14,282 nucleotides of DNA, taken from UBA4823 sp034436035 (lineage in GTDB: Bacteria; Chloroflexota; Anaerolineae; Anaerolineales; UBA4823). Position 1 is the first letter of the stretch. The number at the start of each line of letters is the position of its first letter. Positions 13,913 through 14,282 of the stretch are shown here, piece by piece. A program made the translations under genes and the position numbers. The notes beneath the pieces were generated by a model, which worked only from the letters and a program-made list of their open reading frames with translations, was not told where the DNA came from and did no database searches. The stretch lies in NCBI GenBank assembly GCA_034436035.1, contig DAOTVW010000121.1, forward strand, positions 1-14,282, in the 5' to 3' direction.

Positions 13913-14282
13913 TGGTAGAACGCGGGATTATCCTCATCACAGGAGAGAGCGGGAGTGGAAAAACTCGTTTTTGTACTGCGTATAGCAATGAAGCAAAGGA
14001 AAAGGGTTGGCGGATTGGAGGAATCCTTTGTCCAGCGGTGTTTGAAGGAGATAAAAAGGTAGCGATTGAGGCGGTGAATGTGGCGAACGAGGAGCGGAAA
14101 TTGCTTGCAACATTAGCGCCGGGTCAACCAGAGGATATCGTTGTAGGCATTTGGGCGATAAAGCCCGAAACGATTGCCTGGGGAAACCGCATATTTCAAA
14201 CCATAACGGATGTAGATTGTTTGATCGTGGATGAATTGGGACCCTTAGAATTTTTTGGCGGGGGAGGATGGCAAAGCGCAAT
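13912..14282 (+). CDS. THEP1-like nucleoside-triphosphatase, 3'-truncated by window end
   Basis: The first ~123 codons are present and run off the window. A Walker A motif, GESGSGKT, is at residues 11-18 just after a short beta strand, followed by GGILCPAVFE and a Walker B-like strand CLIVDELGPLEF near 106-117; these are hallmarks of the NTPase_1/THEP1 family. ATG 13912 overlaps the ATPase stop as TAATG, like other junctions in this operon; ATG 13903 in the same frame is an alternative adding three residues. Members hydrolyse NTPs in vitro, but their physiological role is poorly defined. Its coupling to the importer suggests a role in metal-cofactor handling, which is an inference. Confidence 0.85.
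   Translation, partial: MVERGIILITGESGSGKTRFCTAYSNEAKEKGWRIGGILCPAVFEGDKKVAIEAVNVANEERKLLATLAPGQPEDIVVGIWAIKPETIAWGNRIFQTITDVDCLIVDELGPLEFFGGGGWQSA

Overview
This window reads as chromosomal DNA from a free-living bacterium, most likely a member of Chloroflexota, class Anaerolineae. That placement is an inference. It rests on a secreted beta-helix protein of the 'CSLREAI ... choice-of-anchor Q' type with a PLIxLRN-like C-terminal tail, GTAGGGCGGG-type intergenic palindromes of a style I associate with that group, and the overall gene style. All recognisable genes lie on the + strand. The only minus-strand element is a decayed transposase piece.

Layout. (1) 150-2275: three co-directional genes for a four-helix, histidine-rich membrane protein (DUF4405), a small two-helix membrane protein and a membrane-anchored HtrA-type serine protease with one PDZ domain. 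(2) 2325-4347: a promoter followed by a tightly packed operon of an XRE-cupin regulator, a 70-residue Cys-rich zinc-ribbon/Fe-S protein and a radical SAM enzyme. (3) 4579-6054: a secreted parallel beta-helix protein containing a recent 72-bp internal duplication. (4) 6055-6984: a gene-poor stretch with a transposase remnant and an 81-bp degenerate tandem repeat. (5) 6985-9589: the methionine operon, metA (homoserine O-acetyltransferase, judged by Glu111) and metY. It is preceded by a strong promoter, a Met-rich leader peptide, mutually exclusive stems and an intrinsic terminator. (6) 9601-9872: a cluster of short palindromes. (7) 9885-14282: a promoter, a putative molybdenum-cofactor (Moco-type) riboswitch with a terminator/antiterminator, then an overlapping operon: a DUF364-family protein, a lipoprotein substrate-binding protein, a FecCD-type permease, an ABC ATPase and a THEP1-like NTPase cut off by the window end.

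How it works together. The metA-metY pair converts homoserine to O-acetylhomoserine and then to homocysteine. Its leader looks like a classical ribosome-mediated attenuator that senses Met-tRNA supply. The last operon is a BtuCDF/MolABC-type importer; the riboswitch upstream suggests molybdate or tungstate as cargo rather than iron-siderophore or cobalamin. Thus two adjacent operons appear to be controlled by premature transcription termination, one through a leader peptide and one through an RNA aptamer. The methionine attenuator is the most unusual observation in the window.
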